From NCBI GenBank assembly GCA_000727475.1, contig KL647290.1, positions 6,083,563-6,147,562 on the forward strand: a stretch of DNA of 64,000 nt. The letters run 5' to 3'. The stretch is from Sarcocystis neurona (Eukaryota; Apicomplexa; Conoidasida; Eucoccidiorida; Sarcocystidae). The position numbers and the translations under genes are program-made. Of the stretch, positions 40,101 to 52,084 are shown in pieces. Within the stretch, counting starts at the first letter, position 1. Each line of letters opens with the position of its first letter. The notes beneath the pieces were generated by a model, which worked only from the letters and a program-made list of their open reading frames with translations, did not search any database and had not been told where the DNA came from.

Positions 40101-43100
40101 GGACCCTCAACTTGCGGGATAATTGCTTCACACCGTATCCGTATACCGCAAACAAGCTCCGACGTCGCACACACCCGTAGACTTCTCTGGCGTACGTACA
40201 CCAGAGAGTCTTGGAAGATGCGCGCACCACTTCTGCAGTGGAGCTTTACTCCTGCGAATCCGCTGCTCTGCGCGGGCAGCGCTGCTTGCCCGTGCGTCCT
40301 TCTGCAGCACAGAAAGAGTCCTGTGTCGCACGTAATGCGCGTGGCCTTCATGTGCGTGCGTGCACTCTTCTGGTGTATGTACACCTCAGTGACACGCACA
40401 CCGCGACATGGGCGGGCATCCCTCCTCTACTCCTCATGCATTTAGCTGCCTGGCGCGCACACCTCTGCTGATAAACACGTTGTCAACGTCTCAGAAACAC
40501 TGCACCAAACGTGTAAAGCGTTCGGTGCCAGAAAAACTTCTACCCACACGCGCGTTCCCGTAATGCATATATACACACACGCGGGGCGTACACAGACTTT
40601 GCGGGGAGCAGAGTTTCACAGGTGTACGATCGTCTCTCCGGTGCTCCACTGTCTCCTCTTCGGTCCTCAGCCCTCTCTGTTGTGCGAACAATACTTCTGC
40701 ACAAAGAAGTTTCTCTTTCGCCAACGCGGGAGGGTGGTGTGCCAGCGGGTATGGAAACGGACAATACTGCACAACGCAACACGGCATCTCCATCTGCACC
40801 GATTCACATACAGCGCGCGCATAGAGATTTTCGCAGCAGGCCTACGGTGTTTCTTCCTCACACAGGCAAAACTCTCGCTGGTGTCTGCTGTTTGCGCGTC
40901 GTCGTCTCTGCACATGAATACTGCATACACGTCCGCCTTCGCAGCTTCCCTCTTTTGCAACTTCAGAGACTTCCTGGCCCTACAGAAAATAATTCGCTGC
41001 AGGAGCTTGCCTGCCGTGGCAATGACACAGTGGGCCACCGCCTCTGCAGTCAACTACGTCCTTCTCTTCGTATTGTTGATCTCCTACGTCCTTGCAGATT
41101 TTACACGCGCTGCGGCAGGCGGACCCGGGTGTACACACACTCCGTAGCACACACCTTTTCGGCGTGAGCAGCCTGCGGTCGAGTCCAGCAGCTTTCGTTG
41201 TGAGGCGGTGTGCCTTTTTTATGTGCAGTGTCCTCAGGTATACATGTCTGCTACCTAGATGATTATATGTATCTCTTTCCACGCGTGTGTATCCGTGGAG
41301 AGACACAGACAGACACATGTGTATATATGCGCGCGGCTGCGCAGCGAGGACGTACGGAGTGTGACGGAATAACGAAGGCACGGTGCTGGCACCGAAGATC
41401 TGCAACGGCTCCTGCTACAGTCGCTGCGTCTCCCTTAGATGCCTTCGGCGTTGCACAGATGTAGGGAGTGCTGCTCCTGAAGCAGCTGCTTACTTCTTTG
41501 GCGAGGGCCTCATTAAAGCATCGCAGGTGTGGTCCGTCGAGCCACTGCATTTTCACCCGCTGCTGCGTCTTCCCTTTCTTCGCCCTTTGCTGCGGCGGCG
41601 GCTTCTTACTCTCGCTGATCACCTTTGCTGATTCCGTTGCTGCGTCATTTCTCGGAAGTGCAGCAGCAGCAGAGGCAGCAGTCGCCTTCTTGTTAGCAGC
41701 AGAGGCGCTCTTTGCCGCAGCCGCAGCAGAAGAAGGAGAGGCACCTGTCTTGGCAGCTGCAGCAGCACCCCCCGGTCTCTCCGCAGCCGCGGCAGCTGCA
41801 GGTATCCCAGCAGCAGCCCCCGCTGCGGCGTGGTGAGTAGCAGGCCATGCATCACGCAGAGACGCAAAAGCAGAAAGAGGAGAAGCACGACCAGCCCCAG
41901 CACTGTACCGGGATGCAACAGCCGAAGGGCAGACAGCTGGGAGAGGAGCCGCACTACCAAGGAAATCTCCAGGCCAGCCCTCTTTCTGGTGAGCTTGCGG
42001 CGCGCACGGCGTTGCTGCTCCTGCTGCAGCTAAGGCATCTAACTGCCTGCATGTCTCGTGGACCAGGTAGTACTTCTGCAGCATCAGATACAACACACTT
42101 CCACACCCAAAACATCTGCATGAAAGCATACATACACAAATAAACGTACGTATGTACATAACTCTAAATAAGCAAATATGTATAGTGTGTGTGTACACAA
42201 AATGAGTAGACAGACAAAGAGGCTTTTGAAAATTAGTGCAAAGAAGGTCTGCGCACCTCGATCTTGTTAGGCAGTTAACCGGCACTCAAAACGCACCGGC
42301 GACTATCAAATAGACAAGGTAACAGCACACGTGCGTATACCAACATATATGCATACATTCGCACATACGTACACACAAACGGAGGCCCACATTCATACTG
42401 GCACACAGCCACCTGTGCGCCGCAATATATATATATATATATTCTCGCATCTGCACATGCAGTGGGAGGGACAGCCCGCTGCTGGCAGCTCTTAAAAGGC
42501 AGGCGGTCCCATCCCCCCGCTGCAGCAACTGCTCGCCGATCGAGGCCGTACATGAAGCCCTCAGCGCGCTGTGCCAGAGGAACTCTTACTGCTCTGCCGG
42601 AAGACGTTTTGCAAAGGTAGACAGAGGCCTCTTCAGACGCCGCTGTCTACAATATATAGATTTATATTTGCGTTTGTGTAGAAAAGGCAGAGACATCCAC
42701 GCGCGTGTATCTGCGTGCACACACCCACAAGGTGTGGCCTCCGGCAACATGCAGTTCGGTCTTCCGCAGCCTGCCCGGACTCCACCGCAAACTGTTCTCT
42801 CTCTTCTTACTCTACAAACAGCGCATCCCTCGCAAAAGCCTGACACGTTGTCTGTCTGCCCTCCTGCTGCTGCTGCTCTCCCCCCCTCTTAACCACTGCT
42901 CTGCACCGCGGCCTCCTCACACCTGCCTTGCCGGCGCTGCCGCAACAGCGGCTGCTGCTGTGTGGCGCGTAATCATCTCCTGCAGCCGTTCACCTGTCGC
43001 CGCTCTGCCTGTTTCTTCGAGCTGCGCGACACGCTCCTAGTGAGCTGCTTTCTGGGATACGCTGGCACTGCTGCAATGCCACTGCTGTTGTTACGCTGTT

Positions 43101-44309
43101 GCTGCTGTCATTCTCTCGTGTCTCTTGTTCGCCACTACTACTTCACGGCTGCTGCCGTTGGTGGGCTCGTGCTGCTGCTGCTCAGGTTGGGTGCCGTCGC
43201 GGCTGCTCAGCTCCTGTCCATCAGATAAACGTACCTGCAAGGTATTGTCGCAGTGCAGCACATCGTCAAGAAGAGCAATCCATAAGGAAGCGCCGGGTGA
43301 TGCAGTACCGCTGCTGCTACTGCAGCGCAGGGTGTCGTTGCTGCTGCTACTGCTGTTGTGCACCCCGGCGTTGTTGGCGCTGCTGTTCGGACCTTTGCCG
43401 GGTGGGAACAGACCGCCGGACGAGGTGTAGCCGAAGCGGGGAGTGCTGCCTCCTGCGGTGCCACTACTGCTGCCGGTGTTTCTGATATAGTCGTTGCATC
43501 CGTCAGCAGCGCTGTCTGCATTGCTGCTGCCCATATTGCTGAACGCCGGCTGCGCCCGCGTCCAGGTCACCCCAGCAGGAAGGCGCTGGACCACAGACGA
43601 CGCGTCAACAACAGCTGCTGCTTGTGAGAACTGCGAGGCGGTTGCGGAAGACGAGCCCACCGCCATGCCTTTCACTGATGAAGTCGATCAAAAATGCCGG
43701 TCGGGCGGCAGCACGGCACGCCGCAGGCAAGGCTGCTACCGTTAGTTCACGGCAGCTTCCCTGCAGGTGCTGCTGTTGCCGGTCGCACTGCAACTGACTC
43801 TGTTGCTTCCACTGAGGCTCTGCAATTCTCCCCGCTGCTGCTTTTCTGCCGCAGCTTCGTGACGTTCTCCTCTCGTCAAAAGTGTCGCCTTGTACTCTTT
43901 CCCTGCCGGCCCTTGTTTTCCTCCCGGTGCGGCGGAAGAGTGATCTCTTTGCTGTTACACTACACCTCCCTACGTTTTCCTTCTGCTGCCGGTGTTCTGC
44001 TGCTGCTACTGCTGAAGCTCCACCTGGGGCATTTGTGCGACCTGTCATCGCTTGGTTGCCGCCGCTGTTGCTCGGCCCATGCAGCTTGCTCTGCTGTTGA
44101 TGCGACCGAGGCTTTCCCTGTTACGTGCCTTGCAGCTGCTGTTCTGGCTAAGGAGGGGGCTTGCTGTTATCGCTGCTGCTGCCTCTAGTCGCTTTGTGTC
44201 CCGCATTCTGACCCTGCAGTTGTTGCTACTCACCGAGCAGCTCCACGAGCTGCTGCGGCTTCTGCGGAGGGTCACTGCTGCTGCGGTCCACCGAAGAGAT
44301 CTGTGCCAT
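27433..44309 (-). CDS. Large multi-exon, homopolymer-rich protein of unknown function
   Basis: Not recognised as a known family. Twelve minus-strand exons chosen by GT-AG signals join in one frame (6,528 bases, about 2,175 residues): 44309-44234, 43674-43235, 42979-42923, 42075-41494, 38789-37830, 34274-33960, 33854-33669, 32398-32234, 31941-31701, 31114-28212, 28124-27988, 27898-27433. Good donors are GTGAGT (44233, 33959, 33668), GTACGT (43234), GTAAGC (41493) and GTAAGG (27987). Good acceptors precede 42075, 38789 and 31114. The start ATG at 44309 sits in GCAATGG. Ordinary protein islands, such as LWIALLDDVLHCDNTLQ and KYYLVHETCRQLDALA, alternate with Gln, Ala and Ser runs. One IQ-like segment is present. 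A further exon at 36225-36113 is possible. The 42979, 33854 and 31941 exons have weak acceptors. It could be two adjacent genes, since the largest gap is 3.6 kb. Confidence 0.5.
28212..31114 (-). CDS. Large exon of the minus-strand unknown gene
   Basis: A 2,903-base exon entered at TTCTTTTTCACCAG|CGCGAC and left at AGG|GTGAAG; the next exon follows in phase 0. Ser, Ala, Gln and Arg runs are interrupted by ordinary stretches: a helical segment with RILESNEQTLACREQEQRMM near 30010-30160, ARAEARLHEIQEKMGEDMLL, and AFTPIIEDGESDVKRSFTLY. These islands all share the one frame that stays open, which supports real coding. No domain was recognised. Confidence 0.65.
31194..31625 (+). repeat. CAG tract of opposite polarity within an intron of the minus-strand gene
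   Basis: Between the exons ending 31701 and starting 31114, the plus strand becomes CAG-rich (dense at about 31230-31330) and stays open for 143 codons (Ala/Gln). Flanking exons have CAG on the minus strand. It is read here as intronic repeat; an overlapping plus-strand exon cannot be excluded. Confidence 0.5.
32789..32809. repeat. (TA)n microsatellite
   Basis: Pure TA run of about 20 bases between the 32398 and 33669 exons of the minus-strand gene. Similar TA runs lie near 23440-23460, 25958-25974, 33350-33368, 37333-37348, 42425-42442, 51200-51214 and 60922-60955. Confidence 0.85.
34275..37829. other. Long intron or inter-exon gap of the minus-strand gene
   Basis: 3.6 kb between two phase-0 exons. 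It holds a 109-base imperfect duplication, dense TATA/GT/CA low-complexity DNA (35100-35800, 36900-37700) and one possible extra exon at 36225-36113 (acceptor CTTCCCTTACCCAG, donor GAG|GTAATG). That exon would break the frame unless another follows. A gene boundary could also fall here. Confidence 0.45.
34612..34830. repeat. 109-base imperfect tandem duplication
   Basis: CATATACGTACACAGG at 34617 recurs as CATATACGTACGCAGG at 34726. Both are followed by a CAGTTCYCGG core, ACGCATATG-like sequence and a GAGA-rich block. The two copies differ by substitutions and small indels. Confidence 0.75.
37830..38789 (-). CDS. Exon 5 of the minus-strand unknown gene: IQ-like motif and polyGln
   Basis: Acceptor GTTGCTGCAG|GTGGAA, donor TCG|GTGAGA, 320 codons, phase 0 at both ends. 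The first part contains ARKLQRFWRRTGQQ (about 38703-38740). This resembles an IQ calmodulin-binding motif, with LQ at the start and Arg at the sixth position, but Arg replaces the usual Gly at the seventh. The rest is strongly Gln/Glu-rich, with a five-copy 15-base repeat (QQQPE/QQQSE). Confidence 0.6.
38361..38430 (-). repeat. 15-base tandem repeat coding QQQPE/QQQSE
   Basis: About 4.7 head-to-tail 15-base units (plus strand TTGCTGCTGTTCTGR). They differ only at one position, which switches Pro and Ser. The repeat lies inside the Gln-rich exon of the minus-strand gene and keeps frame. Confidence 0.9.
41494..42075 (-). CDS. Exon 4 of the minus-strand unknown gene
   Basis: Acceptor GATGCTGCAG|AAGTAC, donor AAAGAA|GTAAGC, phase 0 at both ends, 194 codons. 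It opens with KYYLVHETCRQLDALA and closes with MQWLDGPHLRCFNEALAKE, both non-repetitive and well formed. The middle holds Ala runs written with GCT/GCC codons, so the CAG polarity is on the opposite (+) strand here. Confidence 0.6.
43235..43674 (-). CDS. Exon 2 of the minus-strand unknown gene
   Basis: Begins after CATCAG at 43675 and ends at CAG|GTACGT. With the first exon (44309-44234, ending CTCG|GTGAGT) the split codon becomes GTG and the frame stays open for 172 residues. The sequence is Ser/Ala/Asn-rich and ends in a helical, ordinary-looking stretch, LWIALLDDVLHCDNTLQ. Translation could instead start at the ATG near 43666. Confidence 0.55.
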
Positions 44310-47300
44310 TGCAGTGCCGCCAGCAGAAAATGTTTCTCGACTGCCTCGACTGGTGCTGCTCCTGCACTTTTGTCGGTAGCGAACGAGCCCTGCAGCTCTG
44401 TCGCAGCCGCAACGACCCTTCTGAAGAAACGAAGCTCCCAAGGCTCTATCCGAGTGCCTACGTCTATATATTCGTAGCTGCTGTGCGGGACGCACACACG
44501 CGCCGAATATGTACACACAGAAAAGCGACGTGGAAATTATAAAACCTCTGCAGAAAGATACAGATATACCTATGCAGTAAGCTTCTTTACCCTACCTGCT
44601 AATACGAATGGACGCACGTGCGTATAGCGAGTGACAACCCCGGCGACATAGACACACACATTACCTAGGAGAATAGACACACGCACACACACGCCTACAC
44701 ACGTGCACTCTCTGCGTACGAACTTGGACAACGCGGTTAGACTGCGGCATATTCCCGGGCAGACTGCAGAAGGAAGATCACTCTTGGGTAGACAGACACT
44801 AGGGCAGTGGACAGCACCTCCTACTACTACGTTTTCTCAGGAAGTCGTAAGCAACATCACGACAACGTGATTCAGTCGTCCCTGTGCACATACCCCTCCA
44901 CGGCTACGTGTACAGACACTCACAGCGAGGTCCACAAATCCGTCTCTGCTCTGGATAAAGAGTTGACCGGGCTAGACACCTCCAATCCCACGTAAACGTC
45001 CCTACGTGGACTAAAGCACGATGCTGTGCACCCACATGCAGATATACATATAGCGATAGATAGACAGAGAGAGAAAAAAAAAGGGGGACACAGAGAGAAG
45101 AAGGCATCTACATACGCACACACACGCACACACGTACGCAGTCTGAGCCGATGAATCTTCCGTTTTTCGTGCAGTAAGCGGTAAAACATCCAGGGTAGAG
45201 GAGAAGACAGTACGAATCGACTAACAAAGTACGAAACCTCGAATTTTCAAGAAGATGAAGACAGTCGGCCATCGACCGTTTGAGTGAAGTAGGCAGCGCT
45301 GCTAGTATGCTTATAAAAGCAATCGCTACCGACATAAAAGTGAACATAGGACTCACCGAGTGAGAGCGGATTTTTTCTAGCGAAGAAGTAGGAAGACAAG
45401 AAAAAGGCACCAAGAGAGAAGAGACAACACAGAAAGTGTTCGCGTACTGCTGCAGGAGCAGTTGTGTTTGAAAAGAAAATGCCACCAACATTTGAGATGT
45501 TACTGTTCTGGGGAGCCCTGTGACTCGGCAGATTTAAATATACGCACATCTCCGTAGGCAGCGTCCCGTGCCCATTCATGGAAAGGAAAGAAGAATATGC
45601 AGAGACAGCCTTGACGGCACCGCTGTGCCCTACGTCGACCTGTACCTTCCATGAGTGCAGACACGGGCGATTCAGTCTAGTAGCAGAAGAATCAGAACTC
45701 AACTACACGCCTTTACGTACGCCCCGGTGCATGCATGAGAGAGAAGCAGAACGAAAATGTATTATTCTTCACACCACTCGAGCAACAAGACACGTCGTTG
45801 CACACGTTCTTAACAGCCGAAGAGACAGAGAGTGTCCGGGCAGAAGTTCGTGCGGAACTCGTTAAATGACGATACCTCACTTGGCGCAAAAATGAGCTGC
45901 AACGAGGAAAAACGCGCAGGTGAGCAGGTGTAGCTCACGTTGCCGGTGATTTGCACTGGAGGTATAAGCGCCAGGGCAGGGAAAAGCTCTACGCAAAAAC
46001 CACGTTAGGGAAAGTACCTGGTGCGCAGGCATACGTATGCTTCGCAGAATAACGCTACTTATGGTCTCGGTGAGATCCGAAATCTACTGACGCTCACTCA
46101 CAGATGCTGCATTTTGCACGCATCAATCAGAACAGTATTTCTTTTGTTACAGAGAAGGAACTAGGTGATGGAAAGGGACCTTTCACTTCACGTTATAAAA
46201 ATCAGCTATAGTGGAACGTGGAACAGCTAACCCAAATAGGAACATATACGTACACTCACTGATCGAGAATAAAAAAAGTTATAACGGGGCGATGTTGAGA
46301 CGTGCTCTCTGCTAATACCTGAAGTCACCCATCTTTCACAAATTAGTTCTTCCATGCATGAAGAAGTCGTTTTCTATCCTCACTACAATAGAGAGAGACC
46401 GTACACGAGGAAGCATGAAATATGTTGTCCTTCCACATCATAAAGAGACAAGAAGACATCGACGCATTGTGTGAAGAGACGGTGAAGGCATGAAGCAGTT
46501 AACAAATGATGACGCACAGACGCCGACACATTCAACGAGAAGATCTTGCGCATCCCGCAGTATAACAGGGAAAAGCCTTACAGCAAGAGCTATCCAGATG
46601 CAACTCTCCTAAGTACTCTTTGTTGAGATCCTCATTACACCGAGCTGGAACAGCTCATGAGTAGTTCGTGTTGCTTTACAGACTTCAAAGTCCTGCGGCA
46701 CTACAAGCATACACAGATACACAATAATTGCACACTCCATCGGGGGTAGTCTTCGTCTGTTCGGCAGGTACAGAGAGCACCGAGACACTTGAACACCAAA
46801 CGGGATAAACGACCACAGATATCCAGTCGTTGACTCCCAAAGATTGTTCACTATATATGTATACATATATACGTGTCCACACATGTGGGGATGAGGATAC
46901 TGAAATTTATAGGTAGGCACGCCCACCTGTAGACTCAAATATGCGGTAACCTCAAACTGCTGTATGCGCAGGTGTACACATATATCTGTAGAGCCGGGCT
47001 TACGTGTGGCGTGCGTAGATGAGACGGAGCGTGAGAAGACATGGTACGACCTCGTAAGTTGTATTATCTAGGCAATCCTGCGTAAGCTGTAGCAAGCAGC
47101 TACACAGAGACGAAGAGAATGTGGAGACTGAAGACACAAAAGCGGTGCGGACTCGACAAAATATTACGTACGGTACACTTTTCACTGCCACATTTTGCTC
47201 GGAAGACAGAAGGCAAACATGTGCGAAGCAAGCGACAAATTGTATCCGTTCCGCGCGAATTCACACAAGACACGTGGCACAAGAGTGTGGAACGAGCGAT

Positions 47301-50300
47301 CAATCCTGTACGATCCATGCAGGTCAGGTGAAGCTCGATGTGACACGTGAGTAGAGGCAGGGAACAGTGAGGTCGACGTGGTCCGCCGTATCGTACGTGG
47401 CTCTTCTGCCTGTGGGCGTTCATATCTATTTCAATTCGCATTGAAAGATACATCAATCTATAACAAGAGGGTCCCTAGGTGTGCTTTGGCGCGTGTGTAG
47501 GAACTCAAAAAAGCGGGGACCATTGTGAAGTAGAGTGAGTGACCACTTATGCGCAGGAAAACTGCCAGCAGGCCTCTCGAGCGAACACGAGTAATTCATA
47601 CGTGAAAAGCAGATCACTTTTCTGGAGAAACACCATAGATTGTGGTAGTTGTAGCTGATCTTACACGCGTTGTGAAGCTTTTCCAAAATGTCGAGCAGCT
47701 ACGCAACAGCAGATCCATGCAAGGTCGTGTCGACGGCCGCCAGGGGTTAAAACGTGGCTAGCTGGTGCTGCCGGTGTTCTCCCGTGTACGTACAGCTCAA
47801 AAGCAAGTGACCGCCCGGAAGGTAACAGACGAATACGTGTTTGCCACACACATACGTAGATAAGGCTACAAAAACAAAAACTACGGGGGGATGCGCACAG
47901 TGTGCAACACAGCGTGTATGTGTACGTCGAGCGAAAGGACCGCAGCCGCCCTCTTCGTAGGGTATGCTGCCATGTGCAGGCGGGTAGACAGCACTCCAGA
48001 CCATACGAAAGAACACGCACTAATGCGAGGATATACTTATGTGCCTAAATGGATGCATCTCCGAAAGACTCGTGAAGCTGAACCGACGGGACTCCAAGAA
48101 AAATGATCCATAAGTATATATAAACGGTACCGCTTCACAAGCTAAGGACGGAACCACGCAACTTGCGGGCAACGAGCCTGCTCAAACAACGCTCCGCGGT
48201 GAAAAATGAAATTACAAACTAAGCGTTAGGTACTGCGAGTGCTCTGCATGCCTCCTTCTGCTGGAGGGGCGTGCGGAGAAGTCTGCCCTTTCGTTACAAT
48301 GTTTTGAATGTCCCCGTGGAGCATCTGCGTAGGCATCTACGTTTGCGTCGAAATCTGCGTTATTATGTGGAAACACGTGTATGAACGTGAATGCTACGAT
48401 ACACTTGCGCATCGTTAGGCAATCTGCGTGTCACACTTGGAAACGTGAAAACGTTTCCTTCTGTCCTGCCCACCCCAAAGTGCGTGACTCTTACATGTGT
48501 ATCGCAACAATGACTCACTCCCCCCTAAAGCCAAGAGGATGAAATACGTAGGACTTGAGTTAGGTAGCTGTGTTGGGAGGACTCTGGAGAGTTTAAAGTG
48601 ATGAAATGGCAACGTTTCCAGACTCGTAAGAACGACTAACTGTTCCCTGCTAGCGTGGCTTCCAGGTGTGAAGAAAGGCGTTAGCCATTCCAAGTTCGAA
48701 TCTCCAGTAGCTTCTCCGAGGATTCCCTAGCGCTGCAGCCTTTTCTCAACTTTACCATCTTTTCTAAGGCACTCTCGGGTCAAGTTGTTTTATACGAAGA
48801 TGCTAGCTTGGAAGATGAAGTGCTCTGCCCCCGCATATACGAAAGTACAACTCACTCGCTGAAAAGCTTCCGGACGTGTTTATGTCTTGTAGTCCGCCAG
48901 ACACATTAAAACAATCCTAAAGTATGTTCAACTTCATGTTTTCGGCTAGCGCGTAAGGGCATTCCAACCACCCTAGAGGGGAAAAAGTTCCTCCACGGAG
49001 TTGAAGATATTAAGTTGTACGAACAACGGCATGTTCCTGCAAACGTGGGACACCGTCAACACTGCTTATTACAGAAACACCCTTCAGCGTTTTACATACG
49101 CTCCAAACTTCTTTTGTTGCCGGTTTTTTCCCCGAAGGATTGCGAACGTACTAGATTCTCTAGAGAGAAGACTGCAGCCTCACACATTCGCTTCGGATCG
49201 ATGAGTGGGCACCTCTGCAGGTTGCCCACACTCAAGAACAAGCATGGCTGTCCCCGTCCTTAAACGTCGGGAGCCATCTGCAACATCAACCGGCTTTCCT
49301 GCTAATCTGTGAGTGAACCTAGAGACAGCTAACCATATGTGACTTCGATGACCATGATGATGTTGGAACCAGGGACACTGGCAATCATGGCGATAGTAAG
49401 GGTACGAATTCAGCGGTCGCACTGGGGAGAAATGCGCGGCGGAAGGTTTCTGGACATCTTGAGTCCGTCTCGTAGTCAACGGACTGATGGTAACATCTCA
49501 TACGAGTATATGTGGAGCAGCGTGGGTATACCGCAGATACATACAGGAGCACATCCTGATCAGAAATACAGTGCATATTAAGTCACACTATCACTGCTGT
49601 CACACGATACTGAAAAACAGAAAAAACTCTTATAATCAAATTGTACTGTTGGGCACAGTAGGGCTGCAAACGTGCACTCGAATATTACAAGTCTTTCGTG
49701 GTGTGCTTCCCTGTATGAAACAGACACGTCATCTACGCACTGCCCGTGAGCTTTTATGGGCGGAATCCAACAAAACGAGAATGTGTATACACGTAAACAG
49801 ATGCAGTTATCCGGTTTGTCCAGTTGTTACCTTGGTGAGATATACAGCTAGTCATTTTGAAGTTTTTTGGTGTAGGTCTCAATCCCGTGTGTTTTCTGCA
49901 GCACACAGTGGCTTGGATCAAATAGTAGAAAACTTGATCTTTGACTCCTGCGATTCCGCACGTAGAAGGCTTTCCGCCCCTCAACGTGAACCAGAAGTAT
50001 TACTCTGCGTGATACTTTGTAGTGACTAAATACACGCAGTCTGAGGAAAAACCGGCAGTTTGCCGGTAGCACGACCAGCTGTCTGCTCGACGTATGAATC
50101 GTTCACTTTTGTCCTCAGCACTGGAAAGGGTATATCTTTGCTTTGCAGTGCGCTTTCAGCGAATAATGGAGCCTTGGAAGTTGCTGAATTTGAGCGTAAC
50201 ACATGGAGACCAGCGTCGGAGCGAATACGTCCATAACCAGTTTGGATATACATATTACGTTTGTGCGTGGGCTTAAGTAAGATGGCCGCACAGTCCACGC

Positions 50301-50689
50301 ACACACCTTTATCGAACGCTAGCTCTGGGTGAAGAACCACTGCATAACACTGTATGTGTTTTGGACTGTCCGTCCGTTGAGGTGCAGCTCAAGGAACAAT
50401 GAACTAAAGAACCTTTACGTAGTACACGAACACAGAATCATACCGCGTCTGTTTGACGGCTGAATCAGCCGCAACTGACACCGCACTTTGTATACCTAGG
50501 CAGACGTCACCTTTTCACCTTCACATGCGCCAGTGTCAGTATCTACGTCCGTCTGCCTGTGTAGACTAACAAGAGGACATGACTGTGTACGTACGTGTCC
50601 GTGTGTATGTATGTGTCCGTGTATATGCGTTCGTGTAGTACGCGATAAGAAGCATGTACCTATACACGGGCACCTGTGCTGCTTCACTA

Positions 50690-50889
50690 AAAAGTGAGCA
50701 GGCACAAGCAGAAGACAACGGTCTTCTTCAGGTCTCATTCTTTTGACTCCCCTGTGCCTATCTCCCCACGGTGAAAGAGTGGGGAGTAGCTCACGCAGCA
50801 AGCACAAGTAGAAGACAACTGTCTTCTTCAGGTCCCATCCTTCTGACTTCCCCGCCGCTACCTCCCCGCGTAGTCCGACACAAGTAGGT
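50690..50889. repeat. 100-base imperfect direct repeat with an internal hairpin
   Basis: CACAAGCAGAAGACAACGGT at 50703 recurs at 50803 with few changes, followed by CTTCTTCAGGTC in both copies. Each copy contains a perfect six-base inverted repeat, GAAGAC-4-GTCTTC. Confidence 0.8.
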
Positions 50890-51545
50890 CTCAAGAAGAT
50901 TACGCCGCTGCTAGTGCTGTTGGTTCGATTGTTCTCGCTGTCGTGTCTTGTCTCCTCCATTCGCGAGAGCGTGACAGCACCAGCATCCAACTTGGAAGAG
51001 GTGTAAGACGTAGTCTACTACACACTTGGGGGTGAATATTAAAATGGACATATGTCTATGTGGCGTCTGGGGATAATTGTTGTACTTTAATATCGAATGA
51101 GCTTTCTCCCATGCAGTCGGAGACGCGGACCGCCTGGTTCAGCCGTAGTGTTGCAAACGCGCTCCTTCGCATTACCACTAGGAGAATATGCCAACGGCAA
51201 TATATATATATATCTATGTACATATATACTCGTTCCGTTGGCGATGCGCCCAGGAGTCGCTTCTGAATGGAAATTCAGGTGGTGGTATACAAACGTACAT
51301 AGATAGCTACACGCATTCATACACACATAGATGCCTGTCCTCTACACGTGTGGAGATAATGATTTACCCGAACAGAAACCGCAGTAGTCGTGCATAGATC
51401 GTGGATAAATAGACACGTGGATTTATGGTCCCGTGTTCCTTAGCCGAGAGCAGCTGCGGCTTACGTAGCCGTCGCACCATATAAAAAGACCTCGGCTCTA
51501 TGAGCGGAAGCTCCGCTATTAAAGAGTTGTATTGTGAGTGTTACA

Positions 51546-51760
51546 CGGTCGCCAGGCGCTTGCTGCTGGTGCTCCTGTTGCTATTGTTGCTGTTGCTCGA
51601 ACTGCCACTCCCGCTGCTAGTGCTGCTTCTGCAGCCATGAGTTTCTACTACTACCGACAACTGTCCACGTATGCATAGGTGCGGCTGCTGGTGCTGCTGC
51701 AGCTGCTTCTTCTGACAGTGGAACTGCTGCTGCTGTTGCACCTGCTGCTGCGTACAGTTC
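51546..51760 (-). repeat. CAG tract, minus-strand polarity
   Basis: The minus strand reads Gln- and Ser-rich (for example TQQQVQQQQQFHC) for about 70 codons within a 90-codon frame. It has no neighbouring exon signals that I could link. It may be an isolated repeat or a lone exon. Confidence 0.35.
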
Positions 51761-52084
51761 GGTGATACACTCACTGGGTTGTCACCGACGCCCTCCGCTT
51801 CTGCGAGCCACAATAGATATTAAAGCTATTCCTCACTCTTTCGTTTCGCACACGGTCTCGCCCTGCCTATAGGTTTGCGAGCACCGTTCGCAAGAACGTA
51901 GTCGAAGGCAGCAACGAGATATGGGGAAGTGCAGTTGCTTTATATGCATGTGATGCAGAAACGCTGCAGGTGGGTAGTGCTGTAGCAGCAGCCAGGAGGG
52001 TAGTGCTGTAGCAGCATCCAGCAGCACGTACCGCGCTATGCTATTACTAGTACTACCACGTACTAGCTGGACTGCGCGCGTGCA

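Noticed and set aside
39276..41147. Plus-strand frames (39276-40013, 40563-41147)
   Set aside because: Mixed composition, embedded in an intron-sized gap of the minus gene, no consistent frame and no splice support.
45728..45735. TGCATGCA octamer (also at 60909-60916), resembling a known ApiAP2 target
   Set aside because: Short palindrome in DNA already rich in TGCA/CATG alternation, not placed at a clear promoter.
48690..48715. AGTTCGAATCT resembling a tRNA T-loop
   Set aside because: No flanking T-stem pairing and no acceptor or anticodon stem nearby. No other tRNA-like element was found.
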